Shown in pieces: positions 27,281 to 35,552 of a DNA stretch of 64,000 nt. This DNA comes from Pontibacter sp. HSC-36F09 (lineage in GTDB: Bacteria > Bacteroidota > Bacteroidia > Cytophagales > Hymenobacteraceae). Location: positions 1-64,000 of the forward strand of contig NZ_JALKAA010000003.1 in NCBI RefSeq assembly GCF_024171605.1, read 5' to 3'. The notes under the pieces are model-generated. The model made no database searches. It was not told the DNA's origin and was given only the letters and a program-made list of their open reading frames with translations. Both the position numbers and the translations under genes were made by a program. Positions within the stretch are counted from its first letter, which is position 1. Each line of letters starts with the position of its first letter.

Positions 27281-27460
27281 ATCCTCGTTTTAGGTAAAAT
27301 TTTGAATTAGGATATGGCTTCGCCCACCTCAGTCCCATTTGTGGTACCGGGGAATTTTTAAGCCGTAATGTAATATGCAAGAGAAGTGCCCCTGTAAGTA
27401 TATGCTTTTCTTATTACCAACATCTGGAGACCAAACGATGGTTAATTACCAGATACGGCG

Positions 27461-29785
27461 TCAGGCCTTTGTGCTTATAGTTCGTGTCCGGTATACCTTG
27501 TCACTGTATCTGCTTTCGTAACCGTAACCATAGCCATAGCCATATTGGCCCTTAACAAAGCCCCTGGCCTTCACCCCGTTAAACACAATGGCCACATTGT
27601 GCATCGTGCTCAACTTGTTGTTTTGGGCTAGTCGCTGTACCAGGCTTTTTGGGGTATAAGCATGTCGCATAACAAGCAGCGTGATATCGCAGTATTGTGA
27701 GAGTAAGTAAGCGTCTGAAACCAGATCAACAGGAGGGGTATCGATTATTACATAATCGAAGGCCTCCTCCAGGTAAGAGAAGAAAATTTCTAGTTTTCCG
27801 TTCAACAAATGCTCTGTATGATCGCCAATGTCTATACCTGCAGGCACGATACTTAGGTTGTCAATCGTGGTGCTTTTGATTATGTCATTAGGTTTTAGGT
27901 TACCGATCAGGTATTCTATAATGCCTGGGTGCTTGTAGGTATCAAAAAGAGCTGAAGTTGTAGGATTTCTTAAGTCAAAGTCCAGTAGCGCTACCCTCTT
28001 GCCGGAAGAGGCAAGACTAGAAGCCAGGTTTGTACTAACAAAGCTTTTTCCCTCGCCTGGTATGCTGGATGTGACCATTATTTTTTTCTTGGTAAAAGTT
28101 CGCCCGTAAAGCCCCATTGTAACCCGTAGCTGTCTAAACTGCTCTATATCAGCTGCTTCAGAAGGCTCTACGAACATCCCATTTTTCTGCTGCTTCACGC
28201 TGGATAGTTCAGCTACAATCGGTACATTAGTGTAGGCCTCAATCTCTGATCTGAATAAAAGTTTGCTATTGAGAATCTCTCTGCGGGATACAATCGCGAT
28301 GCCGATGATCAGTGACAAAACGAAAGCTGACAGATAAGCTAGCAGCGGCCTTGGACTGATGGGGCCTCTGGATGATTGGGCAAGGTCCACTATTCGGATG
28401 TCCTCAGATGTAGGAGCAGAAGAGAGCACTGTTTCTTCCCGCTTCTGTAGCAAAAAACTGTAGGCGTTATTCTTAATAAGCTGCTGACGACTGATTTCAA
28501 GCAGTTCTCTTTCTTGGTCTGGTATTGTCTGCAGGATGGAATTATAACCGTTGTTAGTAGAAACCAGTTTTGACCTGCTTGTAACTAAGTTATCCCGTTG
28601 GTTGCGCAGGTTTTCCAGTATACCTGGCCTCAGGTTGGCTATTTCCTCCCTTACCGTGATCAACATCGGGTTGTTTTCGGCAGTGGTTCTGCTTAATTGC
28701 AGGTATTGTGTCTCTGCTAAGTGCAGCTTTTGAAGCAGCTGTGACAGCACAGGGTCGTTCACGCCAAGCGTAGACGGTACTACACCGGATATGCCTTCTT
28801 TGGAGATCACGTATTTTTCGATCTTGTCGAGTACTGCTAACTGGATATTGATCTCGGAAATCCTTTTGTCGTTCTCGCCCACACTTTGTAGAAACAGCCT
28901 GCCTTGTTCAGTCAGGTCAATCGCTCCTTTGGATGATCTATACTTTACAATGCTGTTTTCAAGTTCTTCCAGTTCACCTTCTATCAGTCGTATTCTGTTT
29001 TCGACAAATTCCAGGGTTTGTGACGCGAGCTTGTTGCGGTCAATCGTAATGGACTTCTGGTAGGCGTGAATCAGGGAGTTCAGAATGTCTTCCCCTCTTT
29101 CCGGCACCTCGTCCTCGATATAGAGGGTTATCACACTCGACATTTTGCCGGGCGTTTCGATAATTACAGTGCTTAGCAGTTTGCTTACTTCTTTTTTGGG
29201 GCTTGTAATCGAAAAGTACAATGGTGAGCTTGCGATGTCATTTTTATTCTCATTTTTAGAGAAAAGCATTTCACCGTATGGTGTTTTAACCCACTTGTTC
29301 AGTGGATAGTCTGCATTTTCGATGTTCACCAACTGCTTGTCGTAGTCAAAGGAGAAGTACACGGCAGGCTGTTCGGCCACCTCATAGGGAGATTTGAGTG
29401 TAATGCTTATAGGTGATGTGTTGTAGGCAGATGTAGATTTGAATTTACCTTCTTCATATACAGAGGCATAGAGTTTAAGATCCATAACGATCTCGTGCAT
29501 CAGGGCATGAGAGCTTAGAACGTTAATCTCGTTTTCTACAGTCTTATTGGTATTAAATGCATCAATCGACTCTGTCATTTTGGAGTCATTCACGCCCTTC
29601 TTTTCATCTTTTACAATAATAGATGCAGAAATTGCATAAGCAGGCACGGCGTAGTAGCGCAGGTATGCCCACGCTCCTAAGGAGCATATAGCAAAGAGTA
29701 TCACAAAAAGAGGCCAGAAAGGCAGGAACTTAAAAACGAGGGCAGCGCCCAGATTATCTTCTGTATTAGACCTTTTATTCTCCAT
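27461..29785 (-). CDS. Wzc-like polysaccharide co-polymerase and BY-family tyrosine kinase
   Basis: A 774-residue inner-membrane protein. Order: hydrophilic start, membrane segment near residues 22-45, Wzz domain and long coiled coil (residues 100-470, periplasmic), second membrane segment near 485-505 (LLAYLSAFVLSLIIGIAIV), then the cytoplasmic BY-kinase. Kinase motifs: TSSIPGEGKSFVSTNLA (Walker A), VALLDFDLRNPT (Walker A'), and FDYVIIDTPPVDLVSD (Walker B). The C-terminus has the tyrosine cluster GYGYGYGYES expected for autophosphorylation. It controls chain length and export together with the Wza-like protein encoded 17 bases upstream. No cognate phosphatase gene is seen in the window. Confidence 0.93.
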   Translation of the reverse strand: MENKRSNTEDNLGAALVFKFLPFWPLFVILFAICSLGAWAYLRYYAVPAYAISASIIVKDEKKGVNDSKMTESIDAFNTNKTVENEINVLSSHALMHEIVMDLKLYASVYEEGKFKSTSAYNTSPISITLKSPYEVAEQPAVYFSFDYDKQLVNIENADYPLNKWVKTPYGEMLFSKNENKNDIASSPLYFSITSPKKEVSKLLSTVIIETPGKMSSVITLYIEDEVPERGEDILNSLIHAYQKSITIDRNKLASQTLEFVENRIRLIEGELEELENSIVKYRSSKGAIDLTEQGRLFLQSVGENDKRISEINIQLAVLDKIEKYVISKEGISGVVPSTLGVNDPVLSQLLQKLHLAETQYLQLSRTTAENNPMLITVREEIANLRPGILENLRNQRDNLVTSRSKLVSTNNGYNSILQTIPDQERELLEISRQQLIKNNAYSFLLQKREETVLSSAPTSEDIRIVDLAQSSRGPISPRPLLAYLSAFVLSLIIGIAIVSRREILNSKLLFRSEIEAYTNVPIVAELSSVKQQKNGMFVEPSEAADIEQFRQLRVTMGLYGRTFTKKKIMVTSSIPGEGKSFVSTNLASSLASSGKRVALLDFDLRNPTTSALFDTYKHPGIIEYLIGNLKPNDIIKSTTIDNLSIVPAGIDIGDHTEHLLNGKLEIFFSYLEEAFDYVIIDTPPVDLVSDAYLLSQYCDITLLVMRHAYTPKSLVQRLAQNNKLSTMHNVAIVFNGVKARGFVKGQYGYGYGYGYESRYSDKVYRTRTISTKA

Positions 29786-29801
29786 AAACTAGAATTGCAA
29801 A

Positions 29802-30590
29802 TTACCTCGTTAAGCGATCTATACTCACTACTACAAAAGTCAGCGAACTCAGTATAAGCGGAAGCCACTGCCTGGTAGCACTCGCGCTGGCTATTTTGGC
29901 CCTGTTGGGCTCTACATAGACAATGTCGTTTGAACGGAGATAATAGTAGGGAGATTTGAAGATTTCATCTGTCGTGAGGTCAAGCCTCACTAGTTTTTTA
30001 ACACCTGCTTCTTCTCTGATCAACAGCACATTATGACGGCTCGCGAATATAGTAAGGTCACCGGCTAGCCCAAGTGCCTCTAAAAGTGTCAGTTTTTCGT
30101 TTGGAACCGTAAGCACCGAAGGACGAGACACCTCTCCCAACACCGAAACCTTATAGTTCAGGTACCTAACATCTACAATAGGGTCCTTCAGTAGTTTCCG
30201 GGTGTCTATTTCTCTTCTAATACCTTCTTGAAACTCCTTCTTGGTTAATCCAGCGGCTTTAACTCTACCCAAGAATGGGAACTGAATATATCCCTCCGGG
30301 TCTACCAGGTAGCCTGGCGATTGTGCTATCGTATTGGTTGCGCTAGAAGCTCTAAAGTTATTCTCAGAAGAGGCATTGAATATTTCTGTTGCAGTAGGAT
30401 TGAGGCTGCTCACCGTGATACTGAGTAAGTCATGAGGTTGTAGGATCGGCTCCAGGCTCTCTGCTTTACTTATAATTTCAGATGTGGAAACGTTATCGAA
30501 ATATACTGCGTGGTTGGTTCGGGCACAGGAAGGTAAAAAAATACAGCATACCAAGATAAAAACTAATGCTTTTACTTTATAGAGCTTCAT
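29802..30590 (-). CDS. Wza-like polysaccharide export lipoprotein
   Basis: A 262-residue outer-membrane export protein. The lipoprotein signal peptide ends at LPSC (Cys22). The poly_export domain follows, with DLLSITVSSLNPTATEIFN and the SLBB-type repeats (YLVDPEGYIQFPFLGRVKAAG and YKVSVLGEVSRPSVLTVPN). A C-terminal hydrophobic segment, WLPLILSSLTFVVVSIDRL, would be the outer-membrane or inner anchor. The protein is shorter than E. coli Wza (379 residues), as usual in Bacteroidota. It is the first gene of the minus-strand operon, so the promoter lies in 30591-31162. Confidence 0.92.
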   Translation of the reverse strand: MKLYKVKALVFILVCCIFLPSCARTNHAVYFDNVSTSEIISKAESLEPILQPHDLLSITVSSLNPTATEIFNASSENNFRASSATNTIAQSPGYLVDPEGYIQFPFLGRVKAAGLTKKEFQEGIRREIDTRKLLKDPIVDVRYLNYKVSVLGEVSRPSVLTVPNEKLTLLEALGLAGDLTIFASRHNVLLIREEAGVKKLVRLDLTTDEIFKSPYYYLRSNDIVYVEPNRAKIASASATRQWLPLILSSLTFVVVSIDRLTR

Positions 30591-31162
30591 AAGGGTTTGT
30601 GGGAAAAGAGTGGTATTTATATACTCATGTAATAAAATTGCGTTAGGTTTTTAGTTTTAATTAAAATAGTTAAATTAAATAGTGTTCAATTACAATACGA
30701 AAACGATTTCACTGAGTTGCTTACTTGTTAGATTTGGTGAAAAAAATGTTTTTAAGGGTTAACCACCTTATTTTAGGGGTAACTATCCAGGAGTAAGCAA
30801 TATATTACTAGTGTAATAGAATGTCTTATTATATTAATTTTAATTGTTTTAATTATAATTAATATAAAATGTATTACGAGTAGTATTAAGAAAAAGCTAT
30901 TTTAATTGCTTAATTTTAGTGAAATTCTTTAATGGAATTTCAAGCCTTACATAGGAGTATCCATGAGTTATTAGAAAAAATGACGTGTGTTAGTTGGCTG
31001 TAGCTTGAAGCTATGAATGAACTCAGATTTGAAATGTTAGTGCCAAGTGTAAAAGTACTATTTAAGTAGGCATCCGTATAAGCTACTTTCTTTCCATATA
31101 AACTACAACCAAGCGAGGAATATATACTGTGTTTTGTCGGTAACCTCGCGTCTTACTAGTAA
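30591..31162. promoter_or_regulatory. AT-rich control region upstream of the polysaccharide operon
   Basis: About 570 bases without a gene, upstream of the Wza-like gene. It contains two dyads: TATTAC-TAGT-GTAATA at 30803-30818, and TTATATTAATT at 30829-30839 with its complement at 30857-30867. A related sequence, GTATTACGAGTAGTATTA, lies near 30870-30890. These could be operator sites. No clear -7 TAnnTTTG box was found for the minus strand. The end nearest 31163 should carry the terminator of the aminoacylase-like gene; only a weak GCGAGG...CCTCGC stem (31114-31149) is seen there. Confidence 0.45.
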
Positions 31163-32704
31163 CTACTTTAATAACAAACGTCCCATACCTGATGAAGCTG
31201 CTTTTCCGCCCTCCCGCTCCACAACCCCATTCACCAACACACACCTAAACCCAGTAGCCTCCTGATGCGGATTCTCATAAGTGGCATTCTCCCGCACTTC
31301 TTCTGGCTTAAACAGTAGCAGATCGGCTTTATACCCTTGCTTCACCAAGCCGCGGTCATGCAAACCAATTGTTGCGGCAGACAAACCCGTCATTTTATGG
31401 ATAGCTTCTTCAAATGAGAGCAGTTGCTTCTGTACCACATAAGTCTCCAGTACTCTGGCAAAGGTTCCGAAGCTTCTGGGGTGGCGCATCGAAGGGCTGC
31501 CGTCTGAGCAAATCATCACATGCTTATCCTTTAAAAATGTTTCCTGCAGGGATTCGTCCATGATAAAGTAAGCACCATCGGCTCCGTAGGGACCAATATC
31601 CTCCATCAAAGCTAACTCGAAAGGTTTGTTTAATTCTTCCGCTATCTGCTTGAGAGTTTTACCTTTGTAAGGACCGGAACCAATCAGTGTCGCTTCCGGG
31701 CCATTGCGCAGTATGATCTTGTTACGCAGGAAGGTGGCCAGTTCCTGACGGCGGGTCTTCAGCGCTTCCTGGTAGTCATAAGGCTTTTTGGCCCAGTCCG
31801 GGAAAAGAATGGCAATGCCGGTATAGCTGGCGGTATAGGGGTAAAAATCAGCGGTTACCTGGATGCCTTTTTGTCTTGCAGAATCCAGCAACTGCATTAT
31901 GCGGTTAGCACGCGCTTCGCCTTTGCCATACACTACTTTAATATGTGAAACATGCACCGGACAGTACTTGCCCTGCTCCAGAAGTTCTCTGATCGATGCT
32001 TCGACGTAAGCGTCGTCTTCATTGCGCATGTGACTCATGCTGATGCCTCCTTTTTTTCCTACAATCTCAGCCAGCCTGTTTAACTCATCGTGCTGGGCAT
32101 AGTAACCCGGATTATACTCCAGACCAGTCGTCAGGCCGAAACAGCCGGCATCGAGCGCATCGGTGAGGAGTTGTTCCATTTTAGCCATACCTTGCGCCGA
32201 GGGGATGGAATCGTAGGCTATACCTGACAGCATACGGAGCGTGTTGTGACCGGCGAACATGGCTACGTTTACTCCGAGCTCCATGCTGTCCACTTCCTGC
32301 ATCCACTCTTTCAGGTCTTCACGTTCCGGGCTAAAACCGTCCTGTCCCAGGCAAATCGTAGTAACCCCCATCGACAAGAAGTTAGAGAAATCAGGAGTCT
32401 CGAGCGGATCGCCGTGGGCGTGGGTGTCAATAAAACCGGGTGTCAGGTATAGGCCGGAGGCATTGATGGTGCGGTTTGCAGTATAGGTGTTGGTAGTATC
32501 GATATCAATCAGTGCAATGGAGTCGCCGTTGATCAGGACATGCGCAGCAAAAGCAGCCTTACCAGTACCGTCCACTACCATAGCATTGCTTATCAGCAGC
32601 TCGTATCTTGTTTGCTCAGTAGCAACCTGCTGACAGGAGGCGAATACAAATAAAGCAATAACGAACCTGGCAAAAAGGGCGGTGCAACGGTACATCTTTT
32701 CCAT
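31163..32704 (-). CDS. N-acyl-D-amino-acid deacylase / D-aminoacylase-like lipoprotein
   Basis: An amidohydrolase of 513 residues from the ATG at 32704; the upstream 51 codons (to 32857) are rejected because the lipoprotein signal MEKMYRCTALFARFVIALF...FASC starts here (lipobox Cys24). Metal-site motifs are intact: PGFIDTHAHGDPLE (HxH), GLTTGLEYNPG, SMSHMRNEDDAYV, VHVSHIKVVYG and ICSDGSPSMRHPRSFG. They match D-aminoacylases, which release D-amino acids from N-acyl derivatives or D-aminoacyl peptides. The protein would face the periplasm. It is not part of the glycan operon: a 570-base gap with control features separates them. Confidence 0.85.
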   Translation of the reverse strand: MEKMYRCTALFARFVIALFVFASCQQVATEQTRYELLISNAMVVDGTGKAAFAAHVLINGDSIALIDIDTTNTYTANRTINASGLYLTPGFIDTHAHGDPLETPDFSNFLSMGVTTICLGQDGFSPEREDLKEWMQEVDSMELGVNVAMFAGHNTLRMLSGIAYDSIPSAQGMAKMEQLLTDALDAGCFGLTTGLEYNPGYYAQHDELNRLAEIVGKKGGISMSHMRNEDDAYVEASIRELLEQGKYCPVHVSHIKVVYGKGEARANRIMQLLDSARQKGIQVTADFYPYTASYTGIAILFPDWAKKPYDYQEALKTRRQELATFLRNKIILRNGPEATLIGSGPYKGKTLKQIAEELNKPFELALMEDIGPYGADGAYFIMDESLQETFLKDKHVMICSDGSPSMRHPRSFGTFARVLETYVVQKQLLSFEEAIHKMTGLSAATIGLHDRGLVKQGYKADLLLFKPEEVRENATYENPHQEATGFRCVLVNGVVEREGGKAASSGMGRLLLK

Positions 32705-32937
32705 CCTGAAAGATAATTTATTAGCATTAAAAAGCAATGATTTCTTGATTGTGGTTGCACCCAATGCCCACGCAAAGTTCACAGGATAAAATATTTTTTC
32801 ACGTCCTATAAAATTTATTAACAAAAGATGAATAAGGTTTATTGACCTATATATCAATATGTTATGTGTGTTTTATGCGTATGGTATCCTTCCAAATTAG
32901 AGGTGTTTTACTAAGCAAGAGCTCGAGATTTTATTGT

Positions 32938-32955
32938 ACTGGCACGCAACTTGTA
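32938..32955 (+). promoter_or_regulatory. Candidate sigma-54 promoter of the glycine-zipper gene
   Basis: The sequence ACTGGCACGCAACTTGTA has the -24 element TGGCACG, exact, with GG at 32941-32942. Ten bases later comes TTGT, one mismatch from the -12 TTGC. It sits about 50 bases before the ATG at 33004. No activator-binding repeat was found nearby. Confidence 0.4.
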
Positions 32956-33003
32956 AATACCCTGTCAACAGAGTTTAATGTTTCTAACAAAACAGAAAGA
33001 GTT

Positions 33004-33579
33004 ATGAAAAAGATAAGCTATATCATGAGCCTGGCACTGATGGCATCAGTAGCTTTTGGCGGATCGGCTGAGGCGCAGGAAAAAAGAACTGGCTGGAGCC
33101 CTCAGGCGAAAGGTGCAGTGATCGGTGCCGGTACAGGTGCCGCCGCAGGTGCCATTATACATAAGCGTAACCGCGTAGTGGGTGGTGTAGTAGGTGGTGT
33201 AGCTGGTGGCGCCGTAGGTTACGGTGTAGGCAAGGTTATCGACAACAAGCAGAAGCGCGAGGCGGAAGAGGCCCGCATGGCGGCTGCCGAGAGAGCGGCC
33301 GCAGCCCAGCGTGTAGCAGCTGCAGAACGGGCAGCGGTTAACAGAGCAACGGTTGCCAAGAGCACTCCGGCTCCGGCTAACAGAACTCCTGTTCCGCAGT
33401 CAAGTTTGGTAGCAGCCACTCCGGCTGAGACAGCAGCAGCCAACTCATTGGCGATGATGTATGCTTCCGAAGAGGGGCCAACTCCTCAGGTAGTTTATGC
33501 CAACTTCCTGCCTAACCTGGACTATGGTGACCGCAGTAAGCCTTACTCTACTTCTGAGGTTCGCAGAAAGAGTTGGTAA
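33004..33579 (+). CDS. Glycine-zipper (YMGG-like) exported protein
   Basis: A 191-residue protein from ATG 33004. The open frame begins at 32842, but MKKISYIMSLALMASVAF with GGSAEAQ is a standard signal peptide, so the first 54 codons are noncoding leader. Mature part: residues 35-80 are a glycine zipper, AVIGAGTGAAAGAIIHKRN followed by VVGGVVGGVAGGAVGYGVG, which packs in membranes. Residues 85-125 form an Ala/Arg/Glu-rich helix, and the tail is Pro/Ala-rich. This resembles the YMGG/Lpp-like envelope proteins whose role is structural or unknown. A 13-bp hairpin follows the gene. Confidence 0.75.
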   Translation: MKKISYIMSLALMASVAFGGSAEAQEKRTGWSPQAKGAVIGAGTGAAAGAIIHKRNRVVGGVVGGVAGGAVGYGVGKVIDNKQKREAEEARMAAAERAAAAQRVAAAERAAVNRATVAKSTPAPANRTPVPQSSLVAATPAETAAANSLAMMYASEEGPTPQVVYANFLPNLDYGDRSKPYSTSEVRRKSW

Positions 33580-33593
33580 CACATTTACCCTTT

Positions 33594-33624
33594 ACCTTCT
33601 CCCGGCCAGGTGCCGGGAGAAGGT
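33594..33624. terminator. Strong hairpin after the glycine-zipper gene
   Basis: A 13-bp perfect stem (ACCTTCTCCCGGC at 33594-33606, complement 33612-33624) has a 5-base loop. No T-run follows on either strand, so it may only partly terminate, or it may protect the mRNA 3' end. Its right arm runs straight into an AGGTATA copy. Confidence 0.55.
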
Positions 33625-33688
33625 ATAAACCCTCCGACGCGGTTTTCACGTATGGCGTCGAGGTTCACTCACCTAAATATTAGAAATC

Positions 33689-34150
33689 ATGAAAAACATA
33701 CTTTACACCTTTTTTGCCTTGTTCTTTCTGGCTTCCTGTGCGAAGTCGGAGGGAGGCGAGTCAGTGGATGTGCGAGAACTGAACCAGGAGTTTATTAGTG
33801 CCTGGAACGCACGGGACTCTGATAAAGTGATCTCAATGATGGCCGAAGATGTGCAGTTTCTGCAGGGCGAGGTTATCTACCGGGGCAAATCTGAAGTGTC
33901 GGATAAGTGGGTGCGCGAAACCATGGGCACCATTGCCGACCTGAAAACCTACCCGGTAAGTTCGGGTACGGATACGCAGATTGCCTACGAAGCCGGAACA
34001 TTTTCGGTAGACGTACTGCCAGCTAGCCCTGGTGAGCCCCGCGGACTTGGCGAGGGCAACTTTATGCTGCTCTGGAAAAAAGTAGAAGACGGCAACTGGA
34101 AGTTAAGCTACGCACAGCTGGAAGGACACCCGGTTATGGCCCGAAATTAA
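33689..34150 (+). CDS. NTF2-like (SnoaL/DUF4440-type) lipoprotein
   Basis: A 153-residue protein with a lipoprotein signal ending FFLASC (Cys17). The mature part is a single cone-shaped NTF2-like domain: LNQEFISAWNARDSDKVISM, MAEDVQFLQGEVIYRGKSEV, and the final beta strands FMLLWKKVEDGNWKLSYAQL. Such domains bind small hydrophobic molecules or act as enzymes, but these short lipoproteins have no assigned reaction. It is 109 bases after the glycine-zipper gene and is closed by a strong terminator. Confidence 0.7.
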   Translation: MKNILYTFFALFFLASCAKSEGGESVDVRELNQEFISAWNARDSDKVISMMAEDVQFLQGEVIYRGKSEVSDKWVRETMGTIADLKTYPVSSGTDTQIAYEAGTFSVDVLPASPGEPRGLGEGNFMLLWKKVEDGNWKLSYAQLEGHPVMARN

Positions 34151-34171
34151 AACGAGAAAAACATAGTAAAC

Positions 34172-34210
34172 AAAAAAGCGGCTGGTCCTGTGGGATCAGC
34201 CGCTTTTTTT
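34172..34210 (+). terminator. Intrinsic terminator after the NTF2-like gene
   Basis: AAAAAAGCGGCTG at 34172-34184 pairs with CAGCCGCTTTTTT, ending at 34210, and the inner bases extend the stem to about 17 pairs with a tetraloop. The A-run on the left lets it also stop minus-strand transcription from 34228. An AGGTATA copy follows three bases later. Confidence 0.9.
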
Positions 34211-34227
34211 ATAGGTATAGCCGAGTT

Positions 34228-35460
34228 CTAATGGAAGAAAAGGTAAGCGATAAAGATGGCCGCAAGTATGCCAGCTAAGTCGGCGATCAGGCCGCATGTG
34301 AGGGCATAGCGGCTGCGTTTGATGCCAACGGAACCAAAGTATACAGCCAGAATGTAAAAAGTCGTTTCGGTTGAGCCCTGGAACACGGAAGCCATGCGCC
34401 CCACAAATGAGTCGGCGCCGTAGGTGGTCATGGCTTCCACCATCAAACCACGGGCACCGCTTCCGCTCAACGGTTTCATGAAAGCAACAGGCAGGGCAGG
34501 TACAAAATCAGTATTCACTCCCGTCAGGGCAATCAGATAACCTATACTGTCCACGATCATATCCAGGGCGCCCGATGTACGGAACACGCCAATCGCCACA
34601 AGGATCGCTACCAGATAAGGTATAATAGTGATCGCAACTGAAAAGCCCTCTTTAGCACCCTCAATAAAAGCCTCGTACACGTTCACCTTCCGGAAAAGCG
34701 CCAGCCCCACAAACGAAATTATGATCGAGAACAGAATCACATTACTCGCTACCTGCGATATCACACTCACTTGCTCCTGAGAGATCGTGCTGAAGTAATA
34801 AATTAGCCCCATAATTAGCAGCAACAGCGTACCGATGTAGGCCAGGATAACAGGATTGAATAAGTTGATGCGCTGATAGATGGCCACCGCGATTAGGCCT
34901 ACCGTGGTGGAGAAAAAGGTGGCCAGTAGGATAGGTATAAAGATATCGGAAGGATCAGCGGCGCCCAGTTGCGCCCGGAACACCATGATGCTGATCGGTA
35001 TAATCGTGAGACCGGATGTGTTGAGTACCAGGAACATGATTTGTGGGTTGGAAGCCCTGTCTTTAATCGGGTTGAGCTCCTGCATCTCTTTCATGGCCTT
35101 CAAACCTAGCGGTGTGGCGGCATTGTCGAGGCCCAGCATGTTGGCCGAGAAGTTCATCAGGATAGAGCCGAACACGGGGTGATTTTTCGGGATCTCGGGG
35201 AAAAGGCGATTAAAAAACGGCCCTACCAGTCTGGCGAAAATGGCGATGATGCCGCCCCGTTCACCTACTTTCATCAACCCCAGCCAAAGCGTCATCACGC
35301 CGGTCAGGCCGAGCGAAATCTCGAAGCCAAGCTTGGCGTTGTCGAAGGTACTGGTGACAAGTTTCTGGAAAATCTCCACATCGCGGAACACGATGAGCTG
35401 GAACAAAGCAATGGCGAAGGCGATCAGGAAGAAGCCCGCCCAAAGATAATTTAATACCAT
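34228..35460 (-). CDS. SpmA-SpmB fusion / nucleoside-recognition (Gate) domain membrane protein
   Basis: A 410-residue integral membrane protein with about ten hydrophobic segments and two Gate (nucleoside recognition) domains, one per half: LGFEISLGLTGVMTLWLGL with MNFSANMLGLDNAATPLGLK in the first, and SVAITIIPYLVAILVAIGVF with SGSGARGLMVEAMTTYGADS in the second. In Firmicutes SpmA and SpmB are separate spore-maturation proteins. In Bacteroidota, which do not sporulate, the fused form is general and its substrate is not known; transport of a nucleoside-like or small molecule is inferred. Monocistronic. Confidence 0.85.
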   Translation of the reverse strand: MVLNYLWAGFFLIAFAIALFQLIVFRDVEIFQKLVTSTFDNAKLGFEISLGLTGVMTLWLGLMKVGERGGIIAIFARLVGPFFNRLFPEIPKNHPVFGSILMNFSANMLGLDNAATPLGLKAMKEMQELNPIKDRASNPQIMFLVLNTSGLTIIPISIMVFRAQLGAADPSDIFIPILLATFFSTTVGLIAVAIYQRINLFNPVILAYIGTLLLLIMGLIYYFSTISQEQVSVISQVASNVILFSIIISFVGLALFRKVNVYEAFIEGAKEGFSVAITIIPYLVAILVAIGVFRTSGALDMIVDSIGYLIALTGVNTDFVPALPVAFMKPLSGSGARGLMVEAMTTYGADSFVGRMASVFQGSTETTFYILAVYFGSVGIKRSRYALTCGLIADLAGILAAIFIAYLFFH

Positions 35461-35552
35461 GAAGTGAAGGTTGGTCTGGAATCAGTCTGTAAGATACAAA
35501 CTGATTCGAAAACCGGGCAGAGTTTAATTGACAAATTTATCCGAAGGCAGAC

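Noticed and set aside
32842..33003. 54-codon N-terminal extension of the glycine-zipper protein
   Set aside because: A canonical signal peptide begins at 33004, and the upstream part is Cys/Phe-rich, AT-rich leader with the candidate promoter inside it.
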